This document shows, in pieces, positions 37,554-46,455 of a DNA stretch of 64,000 nucleotides; the first letter of the stretch is position 1; every line of letters starts with the position of its first letter. Position numbers and translations under genes: made by a program. Origin of the DNA: Xanthobacteraceae bacterium (lineage in GTDB: Bacteria > Pseudomonadota > Alphaproteobacteria > Rhizobiales > Xanthobacteraceae); NCBI GenBank assembly GCA_019752575.1, contig JAIELW010000004.1, positions 186,001 through 250,000 on the forward strand, written 5' to 3'. The notes beneath the pieces were generated by a model. It saw only the letters and a program-made list of their open reading frames with translations, was not told the DNA's origin and ran no database searches.

Positions 37554-38336
37554 ATGGGGCGGGATTTTTCCCAAATCGCGAAGATAAGTGCGCGCGCGGC
37601 GGCGATCGTCGCGGCGTCGCTCCTGCTTGCCAACTGCAAAACCACAGGCGGCTACGACAACAAATATGGTGTCACCGCGAGTCCGCGCGTTTTTGCCGAC
37701 GGCGACAACATCCCGAAAGGCAATGGCCGGTATCACATCGGCAAGCCTTACGTGATCGCCGGCGTCACTTACGTCCCGCAGGAAGACCCGGCGTATCGCG
37801 CGACCGGCATCGCCTCCTGGTATGGCGACGCCTTCCACGGGCGCCTGACTTCGAACGGCGAAGTGTTCGACATGCGCTCGATTACGGCCGCGCATCCGAC
37901 ACTTCCGCTGCCGAGCTATGTCCGCGTCACCAACATTTCGAATGGCAAGTCGCTGATCGTGCGGGTGAACGATCGCGGCCCGTTCCATGCAAACCGCGTG
38001 ATCGACGTTTCCTCGCGCGCGGCCGAGTTGCTCGGTTTCCGCAATCACGGCACCGCCCGCGTGCGCGTCGAGTATGTCGGCAAGGCGAAGCTCGAAGGCT
38101 CGGACGACCAGCAGCTTGCCGCCACGTTGCGCGAAAACGGTCCCGCGCCCGCGCCCTCGCAAATTCGCGTAGCGCAGCAGCGTCCGTTCATCCCGGACGA
38201 ACCGAACCTGCCTCAGGTCGTCCAGCGCCAGCCGAGACAAGTCGCAGCGGCGCAGCCGCAGCGGACGCCCGTGGTTCCATCGGCGGCACCCGCATCTTTC
38301 TCGCCGGCTTCCCTTACCGGCCGCGGACTTTACTGA
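37554..38336 (+). CDS. rlpA: RlpA family septal-ring lytic transglycosylase / rare lipoprotein A (without SPOR domain)
   Basis: The 260-residue protein has a lipoprotein-type signal with Cys28 (ASLLLANC), though the Asn before Cys is unusual for a lipobox. The double-psi beta-barrel domain (about 85-180) shows GIASWYGDAFHGRLTSNGE, VRVNDRGPFHANRVIDVS and RAAELLGF. RlpA proteins cleave peptidoglycan strands lacking stem peptides. The C-terminal third is Pro/Gln-rich and there is no SPOR domain, so septal targeting must be different if it occurs. I start at ATG 37554; TTG 37536 would add six residues. The next gene is the DacC-like gene 48 bases downstream. Confidence 0.92.
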   Translation: MGRDFSQIAKISARAAAIVAASLLLANCKTTGGYDNKYGVTASPRVFADGDNIPKGNGRYHIGKPYVIAGVTYVPQEDPAYRATGIASWYGDAFHGRLTSNGEVFDMRSITAAHPTLPLPSYVRVTNISNGKSLIVRVNDRGPFHANRVIDVSSRAAELLGFRNHGTARVRVEYVGKAKLEGSDDQQLAATLRENGPAPAPSQIRVAQQRPFIPDEPNLPQVVQRQPRQVAAAQPQRTPVVPSAAPASFSPASLTGRGLY

Positions 38337-38384
38337 GCCGCGATTGATCGGCGGCGGCTTGCCTAGTAAGCCTGACCGCCTGCG

Positions 38385-39617
38385 ATGATCGAACTCTACC
38401 CGCACGGAAGCACAGGCTTGAGGCGCGAACCCGGTAGCCGAAAGACCGCGGCGCTCGCGCTTGTGGCACTCACTGCGCTCGTGCTGCCTGCGCGTGCGCA
38501 GAACGTCACGGTGACGGCACCGAACGTCGTGCTGATGGATTTTGCGACCGGAAGCATTCTCTATTCGCGCTCGGCCGACGACCCGATTCAGCCCGCGAAC
38601 ATGGCGAAGCTGCTCACGCTTGCGGTGGTGTTCGGCGAACTCAAGCGCGGCAAGATCACGCTCGATACCGAATTCCCGGTCAGCAACCGCGCCTGGCGCA
38701 CCGGCGGCGCTCCGTCTGGCGCGTCCACGATGTTCGCGGCGGTGCGCAGCCGCATCCGCGTCGAGGATCTCATCATCGGCGCCGCCGTCGTTTCCGGAAA
38801 CGATGCCGCGATCGTTCTTGCCGAGGGGATTGCGGGAAGCGAGCAGGCTTTCACCGCGAGAATGAACGATTACGCGGCCAAGCTCGGGCTTACGAGCGCG
38901 CGGTTCGTCAACCCGACCGGCGCGCAACACGACGGACAACGCATTTCGGTGCGCGACCTCGCGAAGCTCGCCGTCCACCTCATTCGCGAATATCCGGACT
39001 ACTATCGCTACTTCAAGGTGCCGGAGCTGACCTGGAGCAAGATCAAGCAGACGAACCGCAATCCGATGCTCGGCTCTTCGCTCGGCGTCGACGGCCTCGT
39101 GACCGGATCGACGAAGGACGGCGGCTACGGCTTTGTCGCCTCCGCCGAGCAAAACAGCCGCCGGCTGGTCGCGGTGGTGAACGGCGCGAAATCGGAGAAG
39201 GATCGCATGGAGGATACGCGGCGGCTCTTGGATTGGGGCCTGCGCTCCTTCGGCGAGCGGCTGCTATTTACCGGAACGAACCAGATCGCCCGCGCGAGCG
39301 TCTATAGCGGCGCGCAAAGTTCGGTCGCGCTGGTCGGAAAAAACGACATCCAGATTCTGTCGCTGCAGGGTGTGAACGAGCGCTTCACCGCGCGGGTTGT
39401 GTATGAGGGACCGCTGCGCGCGCCGATCGCAAAAGGTGCCGAGGTTGCAAAGCTGCGCGTATACCGCGGCGACCAGCTTGCCTATGAAGCGCCGCTTTAC
39501 GCAGCCGAAGAAGTCGGGCCAGGGAGCCTGTTTGGCCGCGCCTACGACTCGGCTTACGAGTTTGTGACAAGCCTCGTGCGCGCGGGCTTTCGCAGAGTGC
39601 TGACCCGGAACTCGTGA
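38385..39617 (+). CDS. D-alanyl-D-alanine carboxypeptidase family (PBP5/DacC-like) protein lacking catalytic Ser and Lys
   Basis: The 410-residue secreted protein has a signal peptide (about 20-38, ending PARA), the transpeptidase-fold domain (about 40-275) and a C-terminal beta domain with an amphipathic tail (YEFVTSLVRAGFRRVLTR). The overall alignment to DacC/DacF is clear (VLMDFATGSILYSRSADDPIQPANMAK, VVSGNDAAI, GGYGFVASAEQ). However, the SxxK nucleophile is Asn72 (codon AAC) in ANMAK, and the KTG triad is Val239-Thr-Gly. Only SGN (137-139) is intact. It is therefore probably a non-catalytic paralog. Its stop overlaps the tmk start region (GTGATG). Confidence 0.88.
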   Translation: MIELYPHGSTGLRREPGSRKTAALALVALTALVLPARAQNVTVTAPNVVLMDFATGSILYSRSADDPIQPANMAKLLTLAVVFGELKRGKITLDTEFPVSNRAWRTGGAPSGASTMFAAVRSRIRVEDLIIGAAVVSGNDAAIVLAEGIAGSEQAFTARMNDYAAKLGLTSARFVNPTGAQHDGQRISVRDLAKLAVHLIREYPDYYRYFKVPELTWSKIKQTNRNPMLGSSLGVDGLVTGSTKDGGYGFVASAEQNSRRLVAVVNGAKSEKDRMEDTRRLLDWGLRSFGERLLFTGTNQIARASVYSGAQSSVALVGKNDIQILSLQGVNERFTARVVYEGPLRAPIAKGAEVAKLRVYRGDQLAYEAPLYAAEEVGPGSLFGRAYDSAYEFVTSLVRAGFRRVLTRNS

Positions 39618-40279
39618 TGCGCGGCTGTTTCATTACATTCGAAGGCGGCGAGGGCTCCGGCAAGTCGACGCAGGTAGCCTTGCTGGCGGAACGCCTGCGC
39701 ATCCGCGGCATCGAGGTGGTGACGACGCGCGAGCCCGGCGGCTCTCCGGGCGCGGAGGCGATGCGGCTGCTTTTGCTGAACGGCGTCGTGAAGCCGCTCG
39801 GGCCGACCGCCGAAACCATGATCTTCGCGGCAGCGCGCGACGATCATGTGCAGACCACGATTGCGCCGGCGCTTTCGCGCGGTGCGTGGGTAATCTGCGA
39901 CCGCTTCATCGATTCGACGCGTATCTATCAGGGTGTGCTCGGCAATGTGGACCGCAGGATCATTCGCGCCTTGGAACGGGCGACCGTCGGCGATGCCATG
40001 CCGGATTTAACCTTTGTGCTGGACGTGCCGGTCGAGGTCGGTTTCGCACGCGTATCCGGACGCGGGGAGGCGAAAGACCGTTTCGAATCCGAACAGATCG
40101 AATTTCATATCCAGCTCCGCGAGGCGTTTCTCGATCTCGCGCGGAACGAACCGGAACGCTGTATCGTGATCGACGCCGCACAGGAGCCCGACGTCGTTGC
40201 AACGCGCATCTGGCTTGCCGTCGTGGAGAGATTGTTGAAGCACCGCAACGCACCCGCCGCACCGAGGGCTGCAAGTTGA
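39617..40279 (+). CDS. tmk: Thymidylate kinase Tmk
   Basis: Tmk phosphorylates dTMP to dTDP. The 220-residue protein has the P-loop GGEGSGKST (residues 10-18), the DRF/RxP region TTREPGGSPGAEAMR with the thymidylate-kinase signature, and CDRFIDSTRIYQG. The length is normal. ATG 39617 is used; GTG 39614 would add one residue and overlap the dacC-like stop. The TGA at 40277-40279 overlaps the holB TTG start, so dacC-like, tmk and holB appear coupled. Confidence 0.96.
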   Translation: MRGCFITFEGGEGSGKSTQVALLAERLRIRGIEVVTTREPGGSPGAEAMRLLLLNGVVKPLGPTAETMIFAAARDDHVQTTIAPALSRGAWVICDRFIDSTRIYQGVLGNVDRRIIRALERATVGDAMPDLTFVLDVPVEVGFARVSGRGEAKDRFESEQIEFHIQLREAFLDLARNEPERCIVIDAAQEPDVVATRIWLAVVERLLKHRNAPAAPRAAS

Positions 40280-41304
40280 TTTCCGATGCCATCGAAGGCG
40301 ACCGGCTCGCGGGCGCGCCGCATCCGCGCGAGCGCTTCGATCTCGTCGGTCATGGCGAGACCGAGACGGACTTGCTCTCGGCGTGGCAGGCGAACCGGCT
40401 GCCGCATGCAATCCTGCTCGGCGGGCCGCAAGGGATCGGCAAGGCTACGCTTGCGTATCGTCTTACGCGCTTTTTGTTCGCCGGCGGAAAGCGCAACGCA
40501 AAAAACCTTTCCGTCGCCGAAGATCATCCGGTTGCGCGTCAGGTCGCAGCGCTTTCGCATCCCGATCTGCTGGTCCTTCGCCGCGTTAAGGAAGAAGACA
40601 AGAAGGCGATCTCGCAAGTTATTCGCGTCGAAGACACGCGCCGGATCACATCCTTCTTCGGCTCGACCTCGGCCTATGGCGGGTGGCGCATCTGCATCGT
40701 CGATGCCGTCGAAGACATGAACGCGGCAAGCGCGAACGTACTTCTGAAACTGCTTGAGGAGCCTCCGGCACGCTCGCTGTTTCTTCTGATTTCGCACACA
40801 CCCGGACGCCTGCTGCCCACCATCCGGTCGCGCTGCCGCCGGATAACGATGAAACCGCTTAGCGGAAGCGATGTCGCGCAGGCGCTCGCATCGCTCGCGC
40901 GCGATTTGCCCGATCTCGATCAGACCCAGTTTACAAGCGCCGCCGAGGCGAGCCAGGGCAGCGTGGGCAGGGCGCTTTCGCTGCTGCTCGGCGGAGAAGA
41001 TGGCCTCGAGATTCTCGAGATGACACGCGCAATGTTGGGCAAACTGCCCAATGTCGAGTCTGCGTCGGTTGCCGCGCTCGGCGACAAGCTCCGTGGCGAC
41101 AATCTCGGCGTATTTTCGGAAGCGGTGGAGGATTGGCTCGCGGAGGCCGCGACCGGAGACGGCGATCCCGCGCGCCTTGCGCAGTTTGCCGAGGCATGGG
41201 ACAAGGTCCGCCGCGCCACGGCGACCGCCGAGATTTATAATCTCGACCGCAAGCCCTTGGTGTTTCAGGTCTTTACGATGCTCTCGGAAGCGGCCCGCGG
41301 CTGA
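40276..41304 (+). CDS. holB: DNA polymerase III subunit delta' (HolB)
   Basis: The delta-prime subunit is the stator of the clamp-loader complex. The 342-residue protein starts at TTG 40276, inside the tmk stop, with GAGGGC upstream. An in-frame ORF beginning at 39886 would overlap tmk and is rejected. Motifs are the P-loop-like LGGPQGIGKATLAYRL (about 48-63), SVAEDHPVARQVAALSHPD, VDAVEDMNAASANVLLKLLEEPP and the SRC motif in TIRSRCRRI. The tmk-holB-metG-tatD order is a conserved alphaproteobacterial arrangement. Confidence 0.93.
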   Translation: MISDAIEGDRLAGAPHPRERFDLVGHGETETDLLSAWQANRLPHAILLGGPQGIGKATLAYRLTRFLFAGGKRNAKNLSVAEDHPVARQVAALSHPDLLVLRRVKEEDKKAISQVIRVEDTRRITSFFGSTSAYGGWRICIVDAVEDMNAASANVLLKLLEEPPARSLFLLISHTPGRLLPTIRSRCRRITMKPLSGSDVAQALASLARDLPDLDQTQFTSAAEASQGSVGRALSLLLGGEDGLEILEMTRAMLGKLPNVESASVAALGDKLRGDNLGVFSEAVEDWLAEAATGDGDPARLAQFAEAWDKVRRATATAEIYNLDRKPLVFQVFTMLSEAARG

Positions 41305-41337
41305 AGCTGCCCGGACCGGACGAAGGAAATTCTTTGG

Positions 41338-42900
41338 ATGGCGCAGAAGCCGCGCTTTTACATCACCACGGCGATTTCCTATCCGAACGGAGCGCCGCAT
41401 ATCGGTCACGCTTACGAAGCGATCGCGACCGACGCGATCGCGCGCTTCAAGCGCCTCGACGGCTATGACGTGTTCTTTCTGACCGGCACCGACGAGCACG
41501 GCATGAAGATGACGCAGACCGCCGCTGCGCTGGGACTCAAGCCGAACCAACTCGCCGACCACAACGCGCCGCTGTTCAAGGCGATGTGCGACAAGCTGAA
41601 CGTTTCCTACAACCGCTTCATCCGCACCAGCGAGCCCGCGCATTACGAAGCCAGCAAGGCGATCTGGAAGAAGATGGAGCAGGCCGGCGACATCTATCTC
41701 GGCACCTATTCCGGCTGGTATTCGGTGCGTGACGAGGCGTTCTACGCGGAATCCGAAACCGCTGTCGGCGAAGACAAGGTGCGGCGCGGACCGCAGGGCA
41801 CGCCGGTCGAGTGGACCGAGGAGAAGACGTACTTCTTCAAGCTCTCCGCTTACAGCGACAAGCTGCTCGCGCACTACAAGACGCATCCCGGCTTCATCAT
41901 GCCGGAAACGCGCCGGAACGAGGTCGAAAGCTTCGTGAAGGCCGGTCTGCAAGACTTGTCGATCTCGCGCACCACGCTGACCTGGGGCGTGCCGGTTCCC
42001 GGCGCCGAAGGTCACGTGATGTATGTCTGGGTCGATGCGCTCACGAACTACATCACCGGCGTCGGTTATCCCGACACCAATGCCGAGAACTTCAAAAAAT
42101 ATTGGCCTGCCGACATTCACATCATCGGCAAGGACATCGTGCGTTTTCACGCGGTCTATTGGCCGGCGTTCCTGATGTCGGCCGGCATCGAACTGCCGAA
42201 AAGCGTGCACGGCCACGGCTTTCTTTTGAACCGCGGCGAGAAGATGTCGAAGACGCTCGGCAACGTCGTGGACCCGATCGAGATGGCGGAACATTATGGC
42301 GTCGATCAGATCCGCTATTTTTTCCTGCGCGAAGTGCCGTTCGGACAGGACGGCAGCTATGGCCACGAAGCGATCGTGAACCGCACGAACGCCGACCTCG
42401 CAAACAATCTCGGCAATCTCGCGCAGCGCTCGCTTTCGATGATCGCGAAGAACTGCGAGGCGAAGGTGCCGGCGCCGGGCGTGCTGTCTGACGCCGACAA
42501 GAGCATCATTGCCGCGACCGATGCGTTGCTGGGGCAGGCGCGCGAGGCGATGAAGACACAGCAGCTTCATCTCGTGCTGCAGGCCATTTGGTCGGTCGTC
42601 GCCGACGCGAACCAGTATTTCGCGGCGAGCGCGCCGTGGGAATTGCGCAAGACCGATCCCGCGAAAATGGCAAGCGTGCTCTGGACGACCGCCGAAATCG
42701 TGCGTCAGGTTGCAATCCTCGCGCAGCCCTTCGTGCCCGCAGGCAGCGCAAAGCTGCTCGATCTGCTGGCCGTCCCGGAAAACGCGCGCGACTTCGCTTC
42801 GCTCGGCGAGAAAGGCCGCCTGAAAGCAGGCACGCCGCTTCCGGCGCCGGCCGGAATTTTCCCGCGCTATGTGGACGCCGAGGACGAGAAAAAGGGCTGA
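41338..42900 (+). CDS. metG: Methionyl-tRNA synthetase MetG
   Basis: MetG charges tRNA-Met. The 520-residue class I enzyme has the HIGH motif in [13 protein letters not shown] (His21-His24), [11 protein letters not shown], the [13 protein letters not shown] region and KMSKT (302-306) in place of KMSKS. The C-terminal anticodon-binding helical domain follows. No C-terminal tRNA-binding (EMAP) domain is present, as in many alphaproteobacterial short forms. GAAGGAAA precedes the ATG. The tatD ATG begins three bases after its stop. Confidence 0.97.
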   Translation: MAQKPRFYITTAISYPNGAPHIGHAYEAIATDAIARFKRLDGYDVFFLTGTDEHGMKMTQTAAALGLKPNQLADHNAPLFKAMCDKLNVSYNRFIRTSEPAHYEASKAIWKKMEQAGDIYLGTYSGWYSVRDEAFYAESETAVGEDKVRRGPQGTPVEWTEEKTYFFKLSAYSDKLLAHYKTHPGFIMPETRRNEVESFVKAGLQDLSISRTTLTWGVPVPGAEGHVMYVWVDALTNYITGVGYPDTNAENFKKYWPADIHIIGKDIVRFHAVYWPAFLMSAGIELPKSVHGHGFLLNRGEKMSKTLGNVVDPIEMAEHYGVDQIRYFFLREVPFGQDGSYGHEAIVNRTNADLANNLGNLAQRSLSMIAKNCEAKVPAPGVLSDADKSIIAATDALLGQAREAMKTQQLHLVLQAIWSVVADANQYFAASAPWELRKTDPAKMASVLWTTAEIVRQVAILAQPFVPAGSAKLLDLLAVPENARDFASLGEKGRLKAGTPLPAPAGIFPRYVDAEDEKKG

Positions 42901-42902
42901 CG

Positions 42903-43685
42903 ATGCTGATCGACAGCCACTGTCACCTGGATTTTCCGGATTTCGCGGCGGAGCGCGATGCCATCGTTTCGCGCGCGCGGGCCGCAGGCATCGGCCGCAT
43001 GGTCACGATCAGCACCAAAGTCCACAAGTTCGCGGACATCCGCGCGATTGCGCAAGCTTACGATGACGTTTTCTGCTCCATCGGCACGCACCCGCACTAT
43101 GCCGACAAGGAGTCGGACGTCACGACCGCCGATCTCGTGAAGCTGACGAACGATCCGAAGGTCGTCGCTATCGGCGAGGCGGGGCTCGATTACTTCCGCA
43201 ACAACAGCTCGGTCGAAGGGCAGGAGCGCGGCTTTCGCCGGCACATCGCGGCGGCGCGCGAAACCGGCCTGCCGCTCGTGATCCACGCGCGCGAAGCCGA
43301 CGACGACATTGCAAGGATTCTGGAAGAAGAATCCGCGAAAGGCGCGTTTCCCTTCGTGTTGCATTGCTTCACCGGAGGACAGGATCTCGCAAAGCGCGGG
43401 GTTGCGCTCGGCGGTTATGTGTCGTTCTCCGGCGTGATCACCTTCAAGAGGAACGAGGCGCTGCGCGCGGTTGCGGCCAGCATTCCCGCCGGCCGCATCC
43501 TTATCGAGACCGACGCGCCGTATCTTGCGCCGGAGCCCTATCGCGGCAAGCGCAACGAGCCGGCTTATGTAACGAATACCGCCCGCGCACTTGCCGCCGC
43601 GCGCAACACCAGCTTCGAAACCGTCTCGAAGCAGACCACGGAAAACTTCTTCCGCCTCTTCTCCAAGGTTCCGCGCCCGGCATAA
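42903..43685 (+). CDS. tatD: TatD family deoxyribonuclease
   Basis: The 260-residue TIM-barrel metal-dependent hydrolase has the metal motif DSHCHLD (His6, His8), the bridging glutamate in IGEAGLDYF, histidines in LVIHAREA and VLHCFTGG, and the aspartate in IETDAPYL. TatD-type enzymes act as 3'-5' exonucleases in DNA and RNA turnover. ATG 42903 matches the family start. The longer upstream open frame is antisense-free but overlaps metG and has no homology. The MBL gene starts eight bases after its stop. Confidence 0.93.
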   Translation: MLIDSHCHLDFPDFAAERDAIVSRARAAGIGRMVTISTKVHKFADIRAIAQAYDDVFCSIGTHPHYADKESDVTTADLVKLTNDPKVVAIGEAGLDYFRNNSSVEGQERGFRRHIAAARETGLPLVIHAREADDDIARILEEESAKGAFPFVLHCFTGGQDLAKRGVALGGYVSFSGVITFKRNEALRAVAASIPAGRILIETDAPYLAPEPYRGKRNEPAYVTNTARALAAARNTSFETVSKQTTENFFRLFSKVPRPA

Positions 43686-43693
43686 GCTCGCGC

Positions 43694-44488
43694 ATGACTT
43701 ACACCTTCACCATTCTCGGCTGCGGCTCGTCCGGCGGTGTGCCGCGCGTCGGCCAAGGCTGGGGCGCTTGCGACCCGAACAATCCAAAGAACCGCCGCCG
43801 CCGCTGTTCGTTATTGGTTGAACGCGAAAGTGCGGAGGGGCGGACTACGGTTCTGATCGACACTTCGCCGGACCTCCGCGAGCAGTTGCTCGACGCGGAC
43901 GTCGCAACAATCGACGCAGTGCTTTATTCGCACGATCATGCGGATCATACGCATGGCATCGACGATCTGCGGCCGCTCGCGCTCGTCCAGCGCAAGCGCA
44001 TCGACGTTTATGCCGACGAGCAGACTTCAAAACTCCTGCACGAACGTTTCGGCTATTGCTTCGAGACGCCCGCTGGCAGCGAATACCCGCCGATCCTGCA
44101 GGAGCACCGGATGCGCGAAGACCGCGAAGTGACGGTTTCGGGGAAGGGCGGCGAGATCACGGCGCTCCCTTTTTCGATGCAGCACGGCTCGACTCAGGCG
44201 CTGGGCTTCAGGATCGGCAAGGCTGCCTACTCCTGCGACGTGAGCGACCTCCCGGCAGCCAGCCTGAAGGCGCTGGAAGGCCTCGATTTGTGGATTGTGG
44301 ACGCGCTGCGCTACCGGCCGCATCCAAGCCATTTCTCGGTCGATGAAACGCTGGGCTGGATCGCACGGATGAAGCCGAAGCGGGCAGTGCTTACGAACCT
44401 GCACACCGATCTCGATTATGAGGAACTGAAGGCGAAGCTCCCGCCGAACGTAGAGCCAGCTTATGATGGAATCGAAATATCTATATAA
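43694..44488 (+). CDS. MBL-fold metallo-hydrolase, PhnP-like
   Basis: The 264-residue protein has an N-terminal LGCGSSGGVPRVG motif and the metal-binding motif HDHADH (80-85) followed by THGIDDLR. MQHGSTQALGFRI and YSCDVSDLPA carry the later ligands, and NLHTDLDY is near the end. These features match the PhnP/RNase-Z-like group of phosphodiesterases that follows tatD in many Rhizobiales. The exact substrate is unknown. Its final codons (IEISI) lie in AT-rich DNA that also forms the terminator candidate. Confidence 0.88.
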   Translation: MTYTFTILGCGSSGGVPRVGQGWGACDPNNPKNRRRRCSLLVERESAEGRTTVLIDTSPDLREQLLDADVATIDAVLYSHDHADHTHGIDDLRPLALVQRKRIDVYADEQTSKLLHERFGYCFETPAGSEYPPILQEHRMREDREVTVSGKGGEITALPFSMQHGSTQALGFRIGKAAYSCDVSDLPAASLKALEGLDLWIVDALRYRPHPSHFSVDETLGWIARMKPKRAVLTNLHTDLDYEELKAKLPPNVEPAYDGIEISI

Positions 44489-44512
44489 AACAAATATATA
44501 ATAGATATTTTT
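44475..44512 (+). terminator. AT-rich terminator candidate at the end of the MBL gene
   Basis: AAATATCTAT at 44475-44484 is exactly complementary to ATAGATATTT at 44501-44510, and a T-run (TTTTT, 44508-44512) follows. The stem starts inside the last codons of the MBL gene. The surrounding 44475-44590 is strikingly AT-rich compared with the rest of the window. The gene on the other strand ends at 44587, so the segment separates two convergent genes. Confidence 0.5.
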
Positions 44513-44586
44513 ACAGCTAAATGGACTTCAGTGAACCAGCTAACAATATTACTCTAATAAATATTACAAGCATTTGAAATACAATG

Positions 44587-46260
44587 CTATTTATTTTCGT
44601 AACCGACGAGATCGAGGCTCGTCCAATGGCCTTCCAAAAACCCGTCGTGGTCCGCTTCGCCTTCTGAAGCGAGCGACGGCGCCTGGTCGATAACCCGGTT
44701 GCGGCCGAGCCGCTTGGCCTCGTAGAGCGCCGCATCGGCGACCACGAGTGCTCCCGCGAGCGTTTCTGCGTCCTCCGGCACTACCGCAACGCCAATGCTG
44801 GCACCGACCGGAAACTTGTTGCCGTCGATTTCGAACGGCTCCGACAGCGCAAGCCTAATCTCGTCGCCAAACGCGCGCGCCGAGGCGCGCGCTTCGATGG
44901 CGCCGGGAAGGGCGATCAGCGCCACAAATTCGTCGCCGCCTTGTCGCGCAACGGTCGCCCGGTCGCTGGCAACGGCCGCGATACGGCGGGCGACCGCCGT
45001 CAACACCTTGTCGCCCATGGCATGCCCGAAGATATCGTTGACCGGCTTGAAGCCGTCGAGATCGATGACCAGAACCGCCTCGGGAATCAGGTTACCGCGC
45101 TTGTCGCGCTCGGTGCCGCGCGTAAGCATCTGGCGCTCCAGATAGCGCCGGTTCGGCAGTCCGGTGAGCCGGTCGAGGTAAGCGAGACGCTCGAACTCCG
45201 CGATCATCGAGTTGAAGCTTGCGGCGAGATCGTGCAACTCGGTTGCTACGTGCGGCGAAAGGTTGACGCGCGTTCCCATACGGCCGGCCTTCAGGCGCAG
45301 TGCCGTGTTGTTGAGCGTGCGCACGCCACGCAGCAGGCTGAATTCCGCGACCGTAAGTGCGAGGCCGGCGGAACCGGCCGCAACCAGGAGCAGCCAGAGC
45401 ACGTCGATCTGGAAGCGATGCTGGATCGGCCCGAGCACGGCATCGCGATCCAGCGCGATGACAACGGTGAGCTGCATATCCTTCAGATGTGCGACGCCGA
45501 AAATTCGGTTGACCCCGTCTTCCTCGATCTCGACAAAAGGCGCTTGCGCGTTGACCAGCTTGTGCAGCGTCGTTCCGCTGGTTCCGGTTTCGGAAACGCT
45601 GACGCGGCCCGAGTTGCGCTGATGCCGGGAAATGAGACCGCCGTCGCGATTGATCGCGAGAACCGAGCCGCGGAAACGTTCATAGGCAGTATCGGCGAGC
45701 GCGGGAATCCAGTTCAATTCGACCCCGATAATGAGTACGCCGGTGATCTGGCCGATTGCGTTCTTGATCGGCAGCGCCGCGGCAACGACGGGCTGTTTCG
45801 AAATACGCCCGATGATCGCTTCGCTGACGACGAAATCGCCGGTACGGATAGCGTCCTTGAAATACTGCCGGTCGCTGAAATTCATACCTTGTGAATTGGG
45901 CCTGCTCGAGCAAACGGCGACGCCCCTGTTATTGAGCAGAAATAGCGAGGATGCCCACGACGCTTTTGCGTTCACTTCAGCGAGAAATGAGTCGCAATCG
46001 GCACTCTGATACTGCAGGGCCGGAACGTGCCGCAGTGCCTCCGCGAGACCGCGTGCGTTAGCGACGAGAGACTTCTGCTGATCCGCGCCGGACTGCGCGA
46101 GCGATACGGCAAAGTCGCGTGCTTCTTCGAGTGCGCGTTCGTTGCTAGCGTGCAGGCGGGCCAGATAGAGTGCAAATACCGGCAACGCTGCGAGCGCTAC
46201 GATCGCAATCAAAAGCCAGCGGAGGCGCGCCGGCCCGCGCTGAAAATCAGCCATAGCCAT
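44587..46260 (-). CDS. Diguanylate cyclase with periplasmic Cache sensor, HAMP-like linker and GGDEF domain
   Basis: The 557-residue membrane protein would make cyclic-di-GMP in response to an extracytoplasmic signal. A first helix (about 15-35) is followed by a periplasmic dCache-like domain (about 40-280, with SSLFLLNNRGVAVCSSRP and FSDRQYFKDAIRTGDFVV). A second helix (near 290-315) leads to a HAMP-like linker, and the GGDEF domain starts near 395 (LAYLDRLTGLPNRRYLE). The signature is an intact GGDEF at 441-445. I start at ATG 46260; a GTG at 46383 adds residues without homology. It diverges from mazG. Confidence 0.92.
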   Translation of the reverse strand: MAMADFQRGPARLRWLLIAIVALAALPVFALYLARLHASNERALEEARDFAVSLAQSGADQQKSLVANARGLAEALRHVPALQYQSADCDSFLAEVNAKASWASSLFLLNNRGVAVCSSRPNSQGMNFSDRQYFKDAIRTGDFVVSEAIIGRISKQPVVAAALPIKNAIGQITGVLIIGVELNWIPALADTAYERFRGSVLAINRDGGLISRHQRNSGRVSVSETGTSGTTLHKLVNAQAPFVEIEEDGVNRIFGVAHLKDMQLTVVIALDRDAVLGPIQHRFQIDVLWLLLVAAGSAGLALTVAEFSLLRGVRTLNNTALRLKAGRMGTRVNLSPHVATELHDLAASFNSMIAEFERLAYLDRLTGLPNRRYLERQMLTRGTERDKRGNLIPEAVLVIDLDGFKPVNDIFGHAMGDKVLTAVARRIAAVASDRATVARQGGDEFVALIALPGAIEARASARAFGDEIRLALSEPFEIDGNKFPVGASIGVAVVPEDAETLAGALVVADAALYEAKRLGRNRVIDQAPSLASEGEADHDGFLEGHWTSLDLVGYENK

Positions 46261-46455
46261 TGAAATAAACCAGTCCCAATAAACTTTCCCGCGACAATAA
46301 TTTGACAGACCGGCGTTAAGATCGGCCGCTGGAGATGATTCAAATTTGACGGAAATTACGACGTGTTCTGAACCACGTTGCACCTAGATATTCCATAATA
46401 TGTCTTCTGCGAATCAGTGCCGACCGGCCAGGCAAGGCTACCCGGAGCCCAGGAA

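Noticed and set aside
39886-40275. N-terminal extension of holB
   Set aside because: It overlaps tmk in another frame; TTG 40276 gives the normal protein length.
40105-42570. Reverse open frame of 821 codons opposite tmk, holB and metG
   Set aside because: The opposite strand holds three firmly recognised genes; the frame has no motif and is a GC-bias artefact.
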